A DNA stretch of 6,639 nt, from assembly GCA_902475445.1 (NCBI GenBank), contig CABRZN010000103.1:1-6639 (forward strand). The letters run 5' to 3'. The notes beneath the pieces were generated by a model. That model was not told the origin of the DNA, made no database searches, and was given only the letters and a program-made list of their open reading frames with translations. Source of the stretch: an uncultured Collinsella sp. (GTDB taxonomy: Bacteria; Actinomycetota; Coriobacteriia; Coriobacteriales; Coriobacteriaceae). The translations under genes were made by a program, and so were the position numbers. Shown one piece after another: positions 1-5,555 of this stretch (position 1 is its first letter; the number at the start of each line of letters is the position of its first letter).

Positions 1-1199
1 GGCGTGTACGCGATACCATGAATCGCGTCGCCGCCGTACTCGGTGTCACCGTCCACGTTGACTTAAGTCTTCTGTCGTTTGAGTGCACCTGCATCGAAGA
101 TGGCCACTGCTTTAACGAGGTTGTCAGCCTGCCCACAACGGGAGTCAATACCCATCGCATTTGGATGATGGAGAGCTTCCTAAAGGAAATCGAGACGTAT
201 GGGCGCCGGTTTACCGTGCACGAATACCACGAGATGCTCAAGACCGTTGAGAGTTCAAAACCCGATTACTCTCCCTGGCAACAGGGCCTTGCGGCAGCTT
301 GTGCTTGCGGCGCCTTCGTCTTTTTGCTCGGCGGCGGCCCTATCGAGATGGCCTGCGCATTCGTAGGCGCTGGTGTCGGCAACTTTGCTCGCTCTCATAT
401 TCTCAAGCAGGGTCTTGGCCAGTTTAGCGCGCTGACGATTGGCGTTGCGCTCGCTTGCGTTTCGTATCTGCTGGCATTGCTCGGCCTTGGCCAGGTCGTA
501 CCGGGGGCAATGTCGCACCAAGAAGGCTATATCGGCGCCATGCTCTTTGTGATTCCCGGCTTTCCCCTCATTACGGCAGGCCTCGACATCGCTAAGCTCG
601 ATATGCGAAGCGGCATTGAGCGTCTTTCGTATGCCGTGTCGATTATTGTGATGGCGACCCTTGTGGGCTGGATGGTTGCCGAGTGTGTGGGGCTGGCACC
701 GGATGATTTTGCCCCGCTCGGCCTTTCGCCGCTTGCCCTTACGCTCCTGCGCGTGGTGATGAGCTTTGTTGGCGTATTCGGCTTCTCGGTGATGTTCAAC
801 AGCCCGGTAAAGATGGCCGCGGCAGCTGGGCTGATCGGCGCCGTGTCCAATACCTTGCGCCTTACGCTCGTCGATGCGCCGACGCTGTTTCCCTTTCTGG
901 GCCTGAGCGTAGGTATGCCTCCCGAGGCGGCAGCGTTTATCGGCGCGCTGGTATCGGGGCTGCTCGCGAGCTTAGCCGAAATCAAGCTCACCTACCCACG
1001 TATCGCCCTCACGGTGCCATCGATTGTCATTATGGTGCCGGGCTTGTATCTGTATCGCTCGATGTATTACATGTGCACCTTCGACACGGTCAATATGCTC
1101 GGCTGGTTTGTGCGTGCAGTGCTCATTGTGGCGTTTCTGCCCGTTGGCCTGGGCGTGGCGCGTACGCTCACCGACTCTCGCTGGCGCCACACCAGCTAA
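1..1199 (+). CDS. Threonine/serine exporter (ThrE) family membrane protein, 5'-truncated by the window edge
   Basis: The reading frame is open from the first complete codon at position 3, and no ribosome binding site precedes the ATG at 18. The real start therefore probably lies upstream, and the protein shown is the last 393+ residues. Numbered from that ATG, residues 1-80 are soluble and resemble the ThrE N-terminal segment (MNRVAAVLGVTVHVD). From about residue 88 the protein is strongly hydrophobic, with roughly nine to ten predicted helices. Family-like features are the stretch around IPGFPLITAGLDIAKLD (179-195) followed by RSGIERLSYA, and the second-half motif PSIVIMVPGLYLY (334-346). 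This matches a ThrE domain fused to a ThrE_2 domain in one chain. Known members are inner-membrane exporters of threonine and serine driven by the proton motive force; the substrate here is inferred only. Codon use is GC-rich, like clpC. No clear terminator with a T tract follows the TAA at 1197-1199. Confidence 0.85.
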   Translation, partial: RVRDTMNRVAAVLGVTVHVDLSLLSFECTCIEDGHCFNEVVSLPTTGVNTHRIWMMESFLKEIETYGRRFTVHEYHEMLKTVESSKPDYSPWQQGLAAACACGAFVFLLGGGPIEMACAFVGAGVGNFARSHILKQGLGQFSALTIGVALACVSYLLALLGLGQVVPGAMSHQEGYIGAMLFVIPGFPLITAGLDIAKLDMRSGIERLSYAVSIIVMATLVGWMVAECVGLAPDDFAPLGLSPLALTLLRVVMSFVGVFGFSVMFNSPVKMAAAAGLIGAVSNTLRLTLVDAPTLFPFLGLSVGMPPEAAAFIGALVSGLLASLAEIKLTYPRIALTVPSIVIMVPGLYLYRSMYYMCTFDTVNMLGWFVRAVLIVAFLPVGLGVARTLTDSRWRHTS

Positions 1200-1233
1200 T
1201 TGGTGCAAATGAAACTGATCCGCAAAACATGAA

Positions 1234-1291
1234 CGTGGATAATCTCCCGTTTTTGGCCTGTTTACGGGCTCAAAACGGGAGATTATCCACG
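1234..1291. repeat. Perfect 20-bp inverted repeat with 18-base spacer
   Basis: The left arm cgtggataatctcccgtttt (1234-1253) is the exact reverse complement of the right arm at 1272-1291. As RNA it would form a very stable stem with an 18-base loop. It lies 34 bases after the exporter stop codon. No T tract follows the right arm, so it is not a standard intrinsic terminator, although it may protect the 3' end of the upstream mRNA. The outer end of each arm contains a ttatccac core that resembles a DnaA box. The perfection and length suggest a dispersed intergenic palindrome (REP-like or miniature element) rather than a gene-specific site; that is inference. Confidence 0.75.
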
Positions 1292-1325
1292 CTCGTGGAA
1301 TGGGTGTCCGAAAATCCACGCTCGT
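1285..1325. repeat. Direct repeat of a 12-base unit, overlapping the inverted repeat
   Basis: The unit atccacgctcgt occurs at 1285-1296 and again at 1314-1325, a 29-base offset. The first copy starts inside the right arm of the large inverted repeat, so the atccacg core appears three times in 90 bases, counting the reverse copy at 1234-1240. The segment 1286-1299 is itself a short palindrome (tccacg, ct, cgtgga). The arrangement looks like a partial duplication of an element end. Confidence 0.5.
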
Positions 1326-1410
1326 TGGGCCGATGCAGAGGCACCTGGCAATTCCTTTTTTGTAGACGTTGTCGCGCGGCTACGGGCGGGAAAGGTCCCA
1401 ACGGTTAACA

Positions 1411-1416
1411 TATACT
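1411..1416 (+). promoter_or_regulatory. Candidate -10 element for clpC
   Basis: The hexamer TATACT stands out in an otherwise GC-rich gap, 82 bases ahead of the clpC start. No good -35 hexamer lies 16-18 bases upstream (the positions read gggaaa or similar), and no TG extension precedes it. If used, transcription would start near 1423 and the leader would include the hairpin at 1436-1460. I see no CIRCE element, HAIR motif or CtsR heptamer pair here. Confidence 0.3.
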
Positions 1417-1435
1417 CCATATGGGTAAAGAGACC

Positions 1436-1460
1436 AAAGCGCTGCCGCGGGCGGCGCTTT
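1436..1460 (+). other. GC-rich hairpin in the clpC leader
   Basis: The arms aaagcgctgcc (1436-1446) and ggcggcgcttt (1450-1460) pair over 11 bp with one U-G wobble and a three-base loop. It ends 37 bases before the clpC start and about 24 bases before its ribosome binding site. There is no long T tract, only gcgtttg, so it could be a weak terminator or attenuator, or an mRNA-stabilising leader structure. A 7-base direct repeat aactagc (1472-1478 and 1491-1497) flanks the ribosome binding site just downstream. Confidence 0.45.
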
Positions 1461-1497
1461 GCGTTTGAAAAAACTAGCTCGTCTAAGAGGAACTAGC

Positions 1498-4140
1498 ATG
1501 TTAGACCGTTTTACCGATCGCGCGCGCAAGGTCATGTCCATGGCCAAGCAAGAAGCGCTCGATCTTCACTCAAATAAGGTGGGTACCGAGCACCTGCTGC
1601 TCGCACTCGCCAAGGAGGACGAGGGCATTGCCGCCGAGGCGCTGCGTTCGCTCGACATCTCCTACGATGACATCATGGATACTCTCAAAGAGGTTCAGAC
1701 CACGGTTCCCGAGCCCAGTGAGGAGACCGAGGCGGCCAAGCTCGCCTTTACGCCGCTCGTCATTAGCGTGATGGAGCGTTCATTCCGCGTGGCGCGTGAG
1801 AACAACCAGACCTACGTGTCGACTGAGCACTTGCTCATCGGTATCGTCGAAGAGGGCAACGGCATGGCCATGGACATCCTCATGCGCTTGGGCGTGTCGT
1901 CCGCCTCCATCAAAAAGGCTATCGAGAAACTCACCGCCAAGGACCAGGATAAGAAGCGCCCGCTCGCTGGCGCCGGTGCTGGTCGTCCCGGTACGGGCCT
2001 GCCGTTCTTTAGCGGCTCGGATGCCTCCCAGCAAAAGGGGAGCGGCACCGATACGCTTAAGCAGTTCGCGACCAACCTTACGCAGAAGGCGCGCGACGGC
2101 GAACTCGATCCGGTGATCGGCCGTGAAAAGGAAGTCCAGCGTATGATGGAGATCCTTTCGCGTCGCACCAAGAACAACCCGCTTATCTTGGGCGACCCCG
2201 GCGTGGGCAAGACGGCCATCGTCGAGGGCCTGGCGCAGCAGATCGCTGCCGGCAACGTGCCCGAGAACCTCATGAACCAAAATATCTGGACGCTCGACCT
2301 GCCGGGCCTCGTGGCGGGTGCCAAGTATCGCGGCGAGTTTGAGGAGCGTCTCAAGAACGTGATCCAGGAGGCGACCGAAGCCGACGACGTCATCCTGTTT
2401 ATCGACGAGATGCACACCATCATCGGCGCCGGTTCTGCCGAGGGTTCCATCGACGCGAGCTCCATGCTCAAGCCCGTGCTCGCGCGCGGTGCCTTTCAGA
2501 TTATCGGCGCCACCACGGCCGAGGAATTCCGCAAGTACCTCACCAAGGACCCGGCCTTTGAGCGTCGCTTCCAGACCATCGATGTCGAGGAGCCGAGCGT
2601 CGAGGACACGGTCAAGATCCTGACTGCGCTCAAGCCGCGCTACGAGGAGCACCACCATGTGCGCTATACGCAGGGTGCTATCGAGGCCGCCGCGAACCTT
2701 TCCAACCGCTACATCCAGGATCGCTTCCTGCCCGATAAGGCCATCGACCTCATCGACGAGGCCGGTGCCCGCGCTCGCATCGCCGCGAATCGTGCGCCCG
2801 AGCCGGTGCGCGAGGCCGAGCATCGCATCGAGGAGCTCAAGGCCGCCGCGCAGGAGGCCACCGAGAGCGACGATATGAACAAGGCCGCCGAGATCACCGA
2901 GCAGCAGAAGGCCGCCGAGATTGAACTCGCCGAGGCCAAGGCTGCCTGGACCGCCGAGCTCGACGCCAGCCCGCTCACCATCGATGTGAGTCAGATTGCC
3001 GACATCGTGTCCGTGACCTCTGGCGTGCCGGTTTCCTCGCTCACCGAGAGCGAGAGCCGTCGCCTGCTGCAGACCGAAAGCGTGCTCAAGACCCGCATTA
3101 TCGGCCAGGACGAGGCCGTCGAGGCCGTCGCCAAGGCCGTGCGCCGCAGCCGCTCGCCGCTCAAGGATCCGCGTCGCCCCGGCGGCAGCTTTATCTTCCT
3201 GGGTCCCACCGGCACGGGCAAGACCGAGCTCGCCAAGACGCTCGCCGAGTACCTCTTTGGCAGCAAGGATGCGCTCATCAGCTTCGATATGTCCGAGTTC
3301 GGTAGCGAGTTCGAGGTCTCCAAGCTCATCGGTAGCCCTCCTGGTTACGTCGGTCACGACGAGGGCGGCCAGCTCACCAAGGCCGTTCGTCGTCACCCGT
3401 ACTCGGTCGTGCTGTTCGACGAGATCGAGAAGGCGCACCCCGATATCTTCAACATCTTGCTGCAGGTGCTGGAGGAGGGCCGCCTGACCGATAGCCAGGG
3501 CAAGACGGTCGACTTCCGCAACACCGTGATCATCATGACGTCCAACGTGGGTGCCCGCGAGATTGCGCAGGATGCGAGCGTTGGCTTTGGCACTACCGGC
3601 GAACAGGGTCTCACGTCGAGCGAGATCCGCGGTCGCGCGATGGGCGAGCTCAAGCGCCTGTTCCGCCCCGAGCTGCTCAACCGCATCGACGACATTGTGG
3701 TGTTCCAGAAGCTCTCGGGCGAGAATCTCACCAAGATCGCGCACCTGCTGGTGGACGACCTACGTCAGCGTTTGATTGCCAACGGCATGAACATCAAGCT
3801 CACCGATGCGGCGTACGACAAGATCGTGGCCGAGGGTACCGACCTCACCAACGGTGCGCGTCCGCTGCGCCGTGCTATTCAAAAGCTCATCGAGGACCCG
3901 CTGTCCGAGGAGCTTCTGGCCGGCGAGTGGGGCGAGGGCGATACCGTCCTATGCGACGTGGCCGATGGCAAGTTTGTCTTTAGCCACGGCACGGGCGAGA
4001 TCCCGGCACCGCGTCCGGCGGGCACGCTCGGTGGCGATACCGCCCCGGCGGCACCGCACACCGGCAACGCCGCGCCCGTGAGCGCCGGCGTGACCTCGGG
4101 CCCCGGCGGCATGATGCAAGCCGGCTCCGGCGCGCTGTAG
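1498..4140 (+). CDS. clpC: ClpC, ATP-dependent unfoldase subunit of the ClpCP protease
   Basis: This 880-residue class I Clp/Hsp100 AAA+ protein unfolds substrates and, in known relatives, feeds them to ClpP in the cytosol. The start is ATG 1498, preceded by aagagga at 1485-1491; an upstream TTG at 1459 has no ribosome binding site and would add residues not seen in the family. Residues 1-145 are two Clp N repeats. The first AAA+ module has Walker A GDPGVGKT (232-239), Walker B VILFIDE (298-304) and an arginine-finger region AFERRF (353-358). A short coiled middle domain spans about 436-485 (SDDMNKAAEITEQQKAAE), as in ClpC rather than ClpB. The second module has Walker A GPTGTGKT (569-576) and Walker B VVLFDE (637-642). 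The VGF tripeptide at 695-697 matches the ClpP-docking loop. The final 45 or so residues are a low-complexity Gly/Ala/Pro tail. Length and all key residues are intact. It appears to be monocistronic, with its own terminator. Regulation is not evident from the sequence. Confidence 0.97.
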   Translation: MLDRFTDRARKVMSMAKQEALDLHSNKVGTEHLLLALAKEDEGIAAEALRSLDISYDDIMDTLKEVQTTVPEPSEETEAAKLAFTPLVISVMERSFRVARENNQTYVSTEHLLIGIVEEGNGMAMDILMRLGVSSASIKKAIEKLTAKDQDKKRPLAGAGAGRPGTGLPFFSGSDASQQKGSGTDTLKQFATNLTQKARDGELDPVIGREKEVQRMMEILSRRTKNNPLILGDPGVGKTAIVEGLAQQIAAGNVPENLMNQNIWTLDLPGLVAGAKYRGEFEERLKNVIQEATEADDVILFIDEMHTIIGAGSAEGSIDASSMLKPVLARGAFQIIGATTAEEFRKYLTKDPAFERRFQTIDVEEPSVEDTVKILTALKPRYEEHHHVRYTQGAIEAAANLSNRYIQDRFLPDKAIDLIDEAGARARIAANRAPEPVREAEHRIEELKAAAQEATESDDMNKAAEITEQQKAAEIELAEAKAAWTAELDASPLTIDVSQIADIVSVTSGVPVSSLTESESRRLLQTESVLKTRIIGQDEAVEAVAKAVRRSRSPLKDPRRPGGSFIFLGPTGTGKTELAKTLAEYLFGSKDALISFDMSEFGSEFEVSKLIGSPPGYVGHDEGGQLTKAVRRHPYSVVLFDEIEKAHPDIFNILLQVLEEGRLTDSQGKTVDFRNTVIIMTSNVGAREIAQDASVGFGTTGEQGLTSSEIRGRAMGELKRLFRPELLNRIDDIVVFQKLSGENLTKIAHLLVDDLRQRLIANGMNIKLTDAAYDKIVAEGTDLTNGARPLRRAIQKLIEDPLSEELLAGEWGEGDTVLCDVADGKFVFSHGTGEIPAPRPAGTLGGDTAPAAPHTGNAAPVSAGVTSGPGGMMQAGSGAL

Positions 4141-4164
4141 GGATTGACTATAACCTTGCATGAC

Positions 4165-4198
4165 GGGGCGTTCCCGATGAGGGAGCGCCCCTTTTCTT
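4165..4198 (+). terminator. Intrinsic terminator after clpC
   Basis: The arms ggggcgttccc (4165-4175) and gggagcgcccc (4181-4191) form an 11-bp stem with one U-G wobble and a five-base loop. The tract ttttctt follows. It lies 24 bases past the clpC stop codon and separates clpC from the AT-rich cassette. Confidence 0.9.
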
Positions 4199-4266
4199 GT
4201 AGAGAAGAGTTTCCGGTAACGATAAAATAATTGAATAAGATCTGCTGGATGGCAAAAGGAGTTACT

Positions 4267-4836
4267 ATGGCGAATAGCGCTCAAAGAATTGAGATGTCGT
4301 TCGATAACATGAGAAAAATCGGAATGGTTCTTTGTGCCATGCTGGTACTTATAGCCATCGCTACTATCGCCGTCTTTGGTTCGGCATTTATTGTTGCATG
4401 CCATAGCATTTTGAATGGCGCAGTGGTAATCGAGGGGGTCGTTGAGCTTGGTGAGGGCGGCAGCATCGCGCTTCCAAACTTGGCGCTATGGGCGGTTTTG
4501 CTCCTTGCAGGGGAGTTTACATTGTTAAGCATCAGCTTCGATGTCGCCCGTCGTCAATCGCCTTTTACTATTCGACATGCACGGATGATTGCCGTTATTG
4601 CTTGCCTATTTGCAATTAATGCTGTGATGGGCTCCCTGCAGATTGGCAGCGTTTTAAAAATAATGATGGGCAATTGTATGTTGAGCTGTCGTATGAATTC
4701 CGCTCTCCTTCAGATTGGTGACTCGGGCATCACGTTGGATGTGGGATCCATCATTGCAATGATGGTTGCTTTCGCTTTGTCGATCTTCTGGCGCTATGGG
4801 GCGCTTTTGCAGTCCCAGTCCGATGATTTGGTCTAG
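4267..4836 (+). CDS. DUF2975-type four-helix membrane protein
   Basis: This is a 189-residue protein starting at ATG 4267, chosen because AAAAGGAG (4254-4261) sits five bases upstream. It has four predicted membrane helices at about residues 18-45, 70-90, 105-127 and 155-175. The segment ARRQSPFTIRHARMI (94-108) matches the DUF2975 pattern in which a Pro-Phe pair precedes helix 3. The C-terminal end, FWRYGALLQSQSDDLV, resembles the family's closing motif (aromatic, Gly, Leu-Gln, acidic). The loop at 131-157 contains two cysteines (137, 141). The biochemical role of DUF2975 is not known. Members are typically encoded next to a small HTH_26/YozG-like regulator, as here, so a membrane partner or sensor for the regulator is plausible. 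The stop codon lies ten bases before the next start, so translation is probably coupled. Codon use is visibly less GC-rich than clpC. Confidence 0.75.
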   Translation: MANSAQRIEMSFDNMRKIGMVLCAMLVLIAIATIAVFGSAFIVACHSILNGAVVIEGVVELGEGGSIALPNLALWAVLLLAGEFTLLSISFDVARRQSPFTIRHARMIAVIACLFAINAVMGSLQIGSVLKIMMGNCMLSCRMNSALLQIGDSGITLDVGSIIAMMVAFALSIFWRYGALLQSQSDDLV

Positions 4837-4846
4837 GTGATTGACC

Positions 4847-5173
4847 ATGGATTATCTCATTATTGAGGTTGAGACACTTTTGCTCAAGACCGGGAAAACA
4901 AATGCCGATCTAATAAGAGCGACTGGGCATACGCCAGCTAACATTTCTAAAATCCGTAATGCAAAAATTAAGGCTATACGTTTGAAGACATTGCTCGATA
5001 TCTGTGTTGAGTTGGATTGTCAGCCGGGAGATTTGATCCGTCGCGTGAGTGAAATAGAACTTGAGGAACTTACCATCGCGCGTGCGCGGAATAAGATTTT
5101 GCAAAGACGCAATCCCGACCCCTCCGAGATATTGCCCACAGAGGTTTACGTAGTAGATCTCTCTAAGGAATAA
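4847..5173 (+). CDS. Cro/CI-type HTH transcriptional regulator (HTH_26/YozG-like) with a C-terminal extension
   Basis: This is a 108-residue protein starting at ATG 4847, six bases after aggtga, which partly overlaps the stop of the preceding gene. The TTG at 4841 is less well placed. Residues about 6-66 form a five-helix HTH domain: TNADLIRATGHTPANISKIR (18-37) covers helices 2 and 3, and LKTLLDICVELDCQPGDLI (46-64) is the hallmark end of the HTH_26 family. Such regulators are commonly only about 65-80 residues long. Here about 42 residues follow, highly charged at 66-90 (IELEELTIARARNKILQRR) and ending in a short beta-like TEVYVVDL. That extension could mediate dimerisation, ligand binding or contact with the membrane protein; this is inference. 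The partner gene upstream is the DUF2975 protein. A plausible target is the palindrome at 5284-5302, just downstream. Confidence 0.85.
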   Translation: MDYLIIEVETLLLKTGKTNADLIRATGHTPANISKIRNAKIKAIRLKTLLDICVELDCQPGDLIRRVSEIELEELTIARARNKILQRRNPDPSEILPTEVYVVDLSKE

Positions 5174-5216
5174 CAAAACAGAATAAGAAGACAAGAAGAC
5201 AAACACGTATGCATGC

Positions 5217-5250
5217 AAGGCTCCTACCGCAAACGATCGGTAGGAGCCTT
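5217..5250 (+). terminator. Perfect 13-bp hairpin, probable terminator of the regulator operon
   Basis: The arms aaggctcctaccg (5217-5229) and cggtaggagcctt (5238-5250) pair without mismatch around an eight-base loop. The bases after it, aataaattt, are AT-rich but not a clean T tract, so termination may be leaky. It lies 43 bases after the regulator's stop and 21 bases before the -35 box of the peptide promoter. An A-rich leader with a tandem copy of aagaagac (5185-5200) precedes it. An attenuator role is the alternative. Confidence 0.65.
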
Positions 5251-5270
5251 AATAAATTTGAAAATAGTTC

Positions 5271-5299
5271 TTGAAATCATAAGGTTATCGATATACGAT
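5271..5299 (+). promoter_or_regulatory. Promoter of the small peptide gene
   Basis: TTGAAA (5271-5276) and TACGAT (5294-5299) are separated by exactly 17 bases, close to the housekeeping sigma consensus, in a stretch with only 19 G/C in 60 bases (5281-5340). Transcription would start near 5306, giving a leader of about 35 bases that ends in a strong ribosome binding site. This is the best promoter visible in the window. The palindromic operator candidate covers its spacer and -10 box. Confidence 0.65.
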
Positions 5300-5302
5300 A
5301 AC
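5284..5302. promoter_or_regulatory. Palindromic operator candidate over the -10 box
   Basis: gttatcg (5284-5290) and cgataac (5296-5302) are exact reverse complements separated by atata. The size, symmetry and position, overlapping the spacer and -10 hexamer, are typical of a repressor site for a dimeric HTH protein. The neighbouring Cro/CI-type regulator is the obvious candidate, though this is inference. The same heptamer cgataac recurs at 4302-4308 and 5503-5509, and the related acgataa occurs at 4219-4225 and 5318-5324. Confidence 0.55.
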
Positions 5303-5341
5303 GAAGTATTAAAACAGACGATAAATCGAAAGGAGGTAATT

Positions 5342-5452
5342 ATGAACTGGGTAATCGATCCGTGTAGCAACGTGCAGGGTGGCGGTGGTGGCTGCCGCAA
5401 TTACCACCCGTGTTCGCGCTGTAGCTGTTTTGGCGTATATGTTCATTTCTAG
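5342..5452 (+). CDS. Small Cys- and Gly-rich peptide, candidate bacteriocin/RiPP precursor or signal
   Basis: This is a 36-residue peptide. The start is fixed by AAAGGAGGT (5329-5337), five bases upstream of ATG 5342 and the strongest ribosome binding site in the window. An in-frame ATG at 5213 would run through the hairpin and promoter and is not credible. The N-terminus is MNWVIDPCSNVQ, then five glycines (13-17), then CRNYHPCSRCSC (18-29), ending FGVYVHF. Cysteines are at 8, 18, 24, 27 and 29, giving a C-x5-C-x2-C-x-C cluster with a histidine at 22. I do not recognise the family. A Gly run followed by Cys/Ser residues recalls heterocyclised peptides such as microcin B17. Cleavage after the glycines would leave a 19-residue, four-Cys product, but a classic double-glycine leader is absent. 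It is not hydrophobic enough to be a type I toxin. A metal-binding peptide is also possible. Its own promoter and terminator, and the ABC transporter behind it, support a secreted peptide role. No modification enzyme is in view. Confidence 0.7.
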   Translation: MNWVIDPCSNVQGGGGGCRNYHPCSRCSCFGVYVHF

Positions 5453-5492
5453 CAACGCGAACGTTAATGCTGGTTAAGACAGCAGAGGGTAA

Positions 5493-5538
5493 GCAGCGTG
5501 GTCGATAACTGCCATCCGTCGGCCGCGCTGCCTTTTTT
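5493..5538 (+). terminator. Intrinsic terminator-like hairpin between the peptide gene and the ABC genes
   Basis: gcagcgtgg (5493-5501) pairs with ccgcgctgc (5523-5531) over nine base pairs, including one U-G wobble. One C and then six T residues (5533-5538) follow. The 21-base loop contains cgataac (5503-5509). The hairpin lies 40 bases after the peptide stop and ends 17 bases before the ATPase start. I see no good promoter after it, so the ABC genes probably depend on read-through. This arrangement would yield more peptide message than transporter message. Confidence 0.7.
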
Positions 5539-5555
5539 AATGAGGTTCATGAGAC

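Noticed and set aside
1234..1291. Two inverted ttatccac cores resembling DnaA boxes, a possible replication origin
   Set aside because: Both lie within the arms of a single palindrome, no AT-rich unwinding region or dnaA/dnaN gene is nearby, and no further boxes cluster here.
1351..1365. T6 tract at 1356-1361 as a terminator for the exporter gene
   Set aside because: No stem of useful length directly precedes it; the only strong hairpin ends 64 bases upstream.
1400..1497. CtsR, HrcA (CIRCE), HspR (HAIR) or ClgR operator upstream of clpC
   Set aside because: None of the consensus patterns is present in acceptable form; the gggtaaagagaccaaag stretch only loosely resembles a CtsR heptamer.
1780..3744. 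Long open frame of 654 codons on the minus strand, opposite clpC
   Set aside because: It is a by-product of GC-rich codon periodicity in clpC; the translation is low-complexity Leu/Gly/Arg/Asp/His-rich with no recognisable domain, and the + strand gene is unambiguous.
4196..4241. Sigma-type promoter ahead of the DUF2975 gene (TTGTAG with TAAAAT)
   Set aside because: The hexamers are 20 bases apart and no better pairing is visible; the gap is AT-rich and probably contains a promoter, but I cannot place it.
5185..5200. Tandem duplication of aagaagac as a binding site or CRISPR-like repeat
   Set aside because: Only two eight-base copies in a purine-rich stretch; chance or slippage explains it.
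5213..5341. In-frame N-terminal extension of the small peptide from ATG 5213
   Set aside because: It would read through the right side of the terminator hairpin and the promoter/operator and has no ribosome binding site, whereas ATG 5342 has AAAGGAGGT at ideal spacing.
5342..5452. Type I toxin peptide of a toxin-antitoxin pair with the HTH protein as antitoxin
   Set aside because: The peptide lacks a membrane helix, is Cys/Gly-rich and polar, and is transcribed from its own promoter ahead of an ABC exporter.
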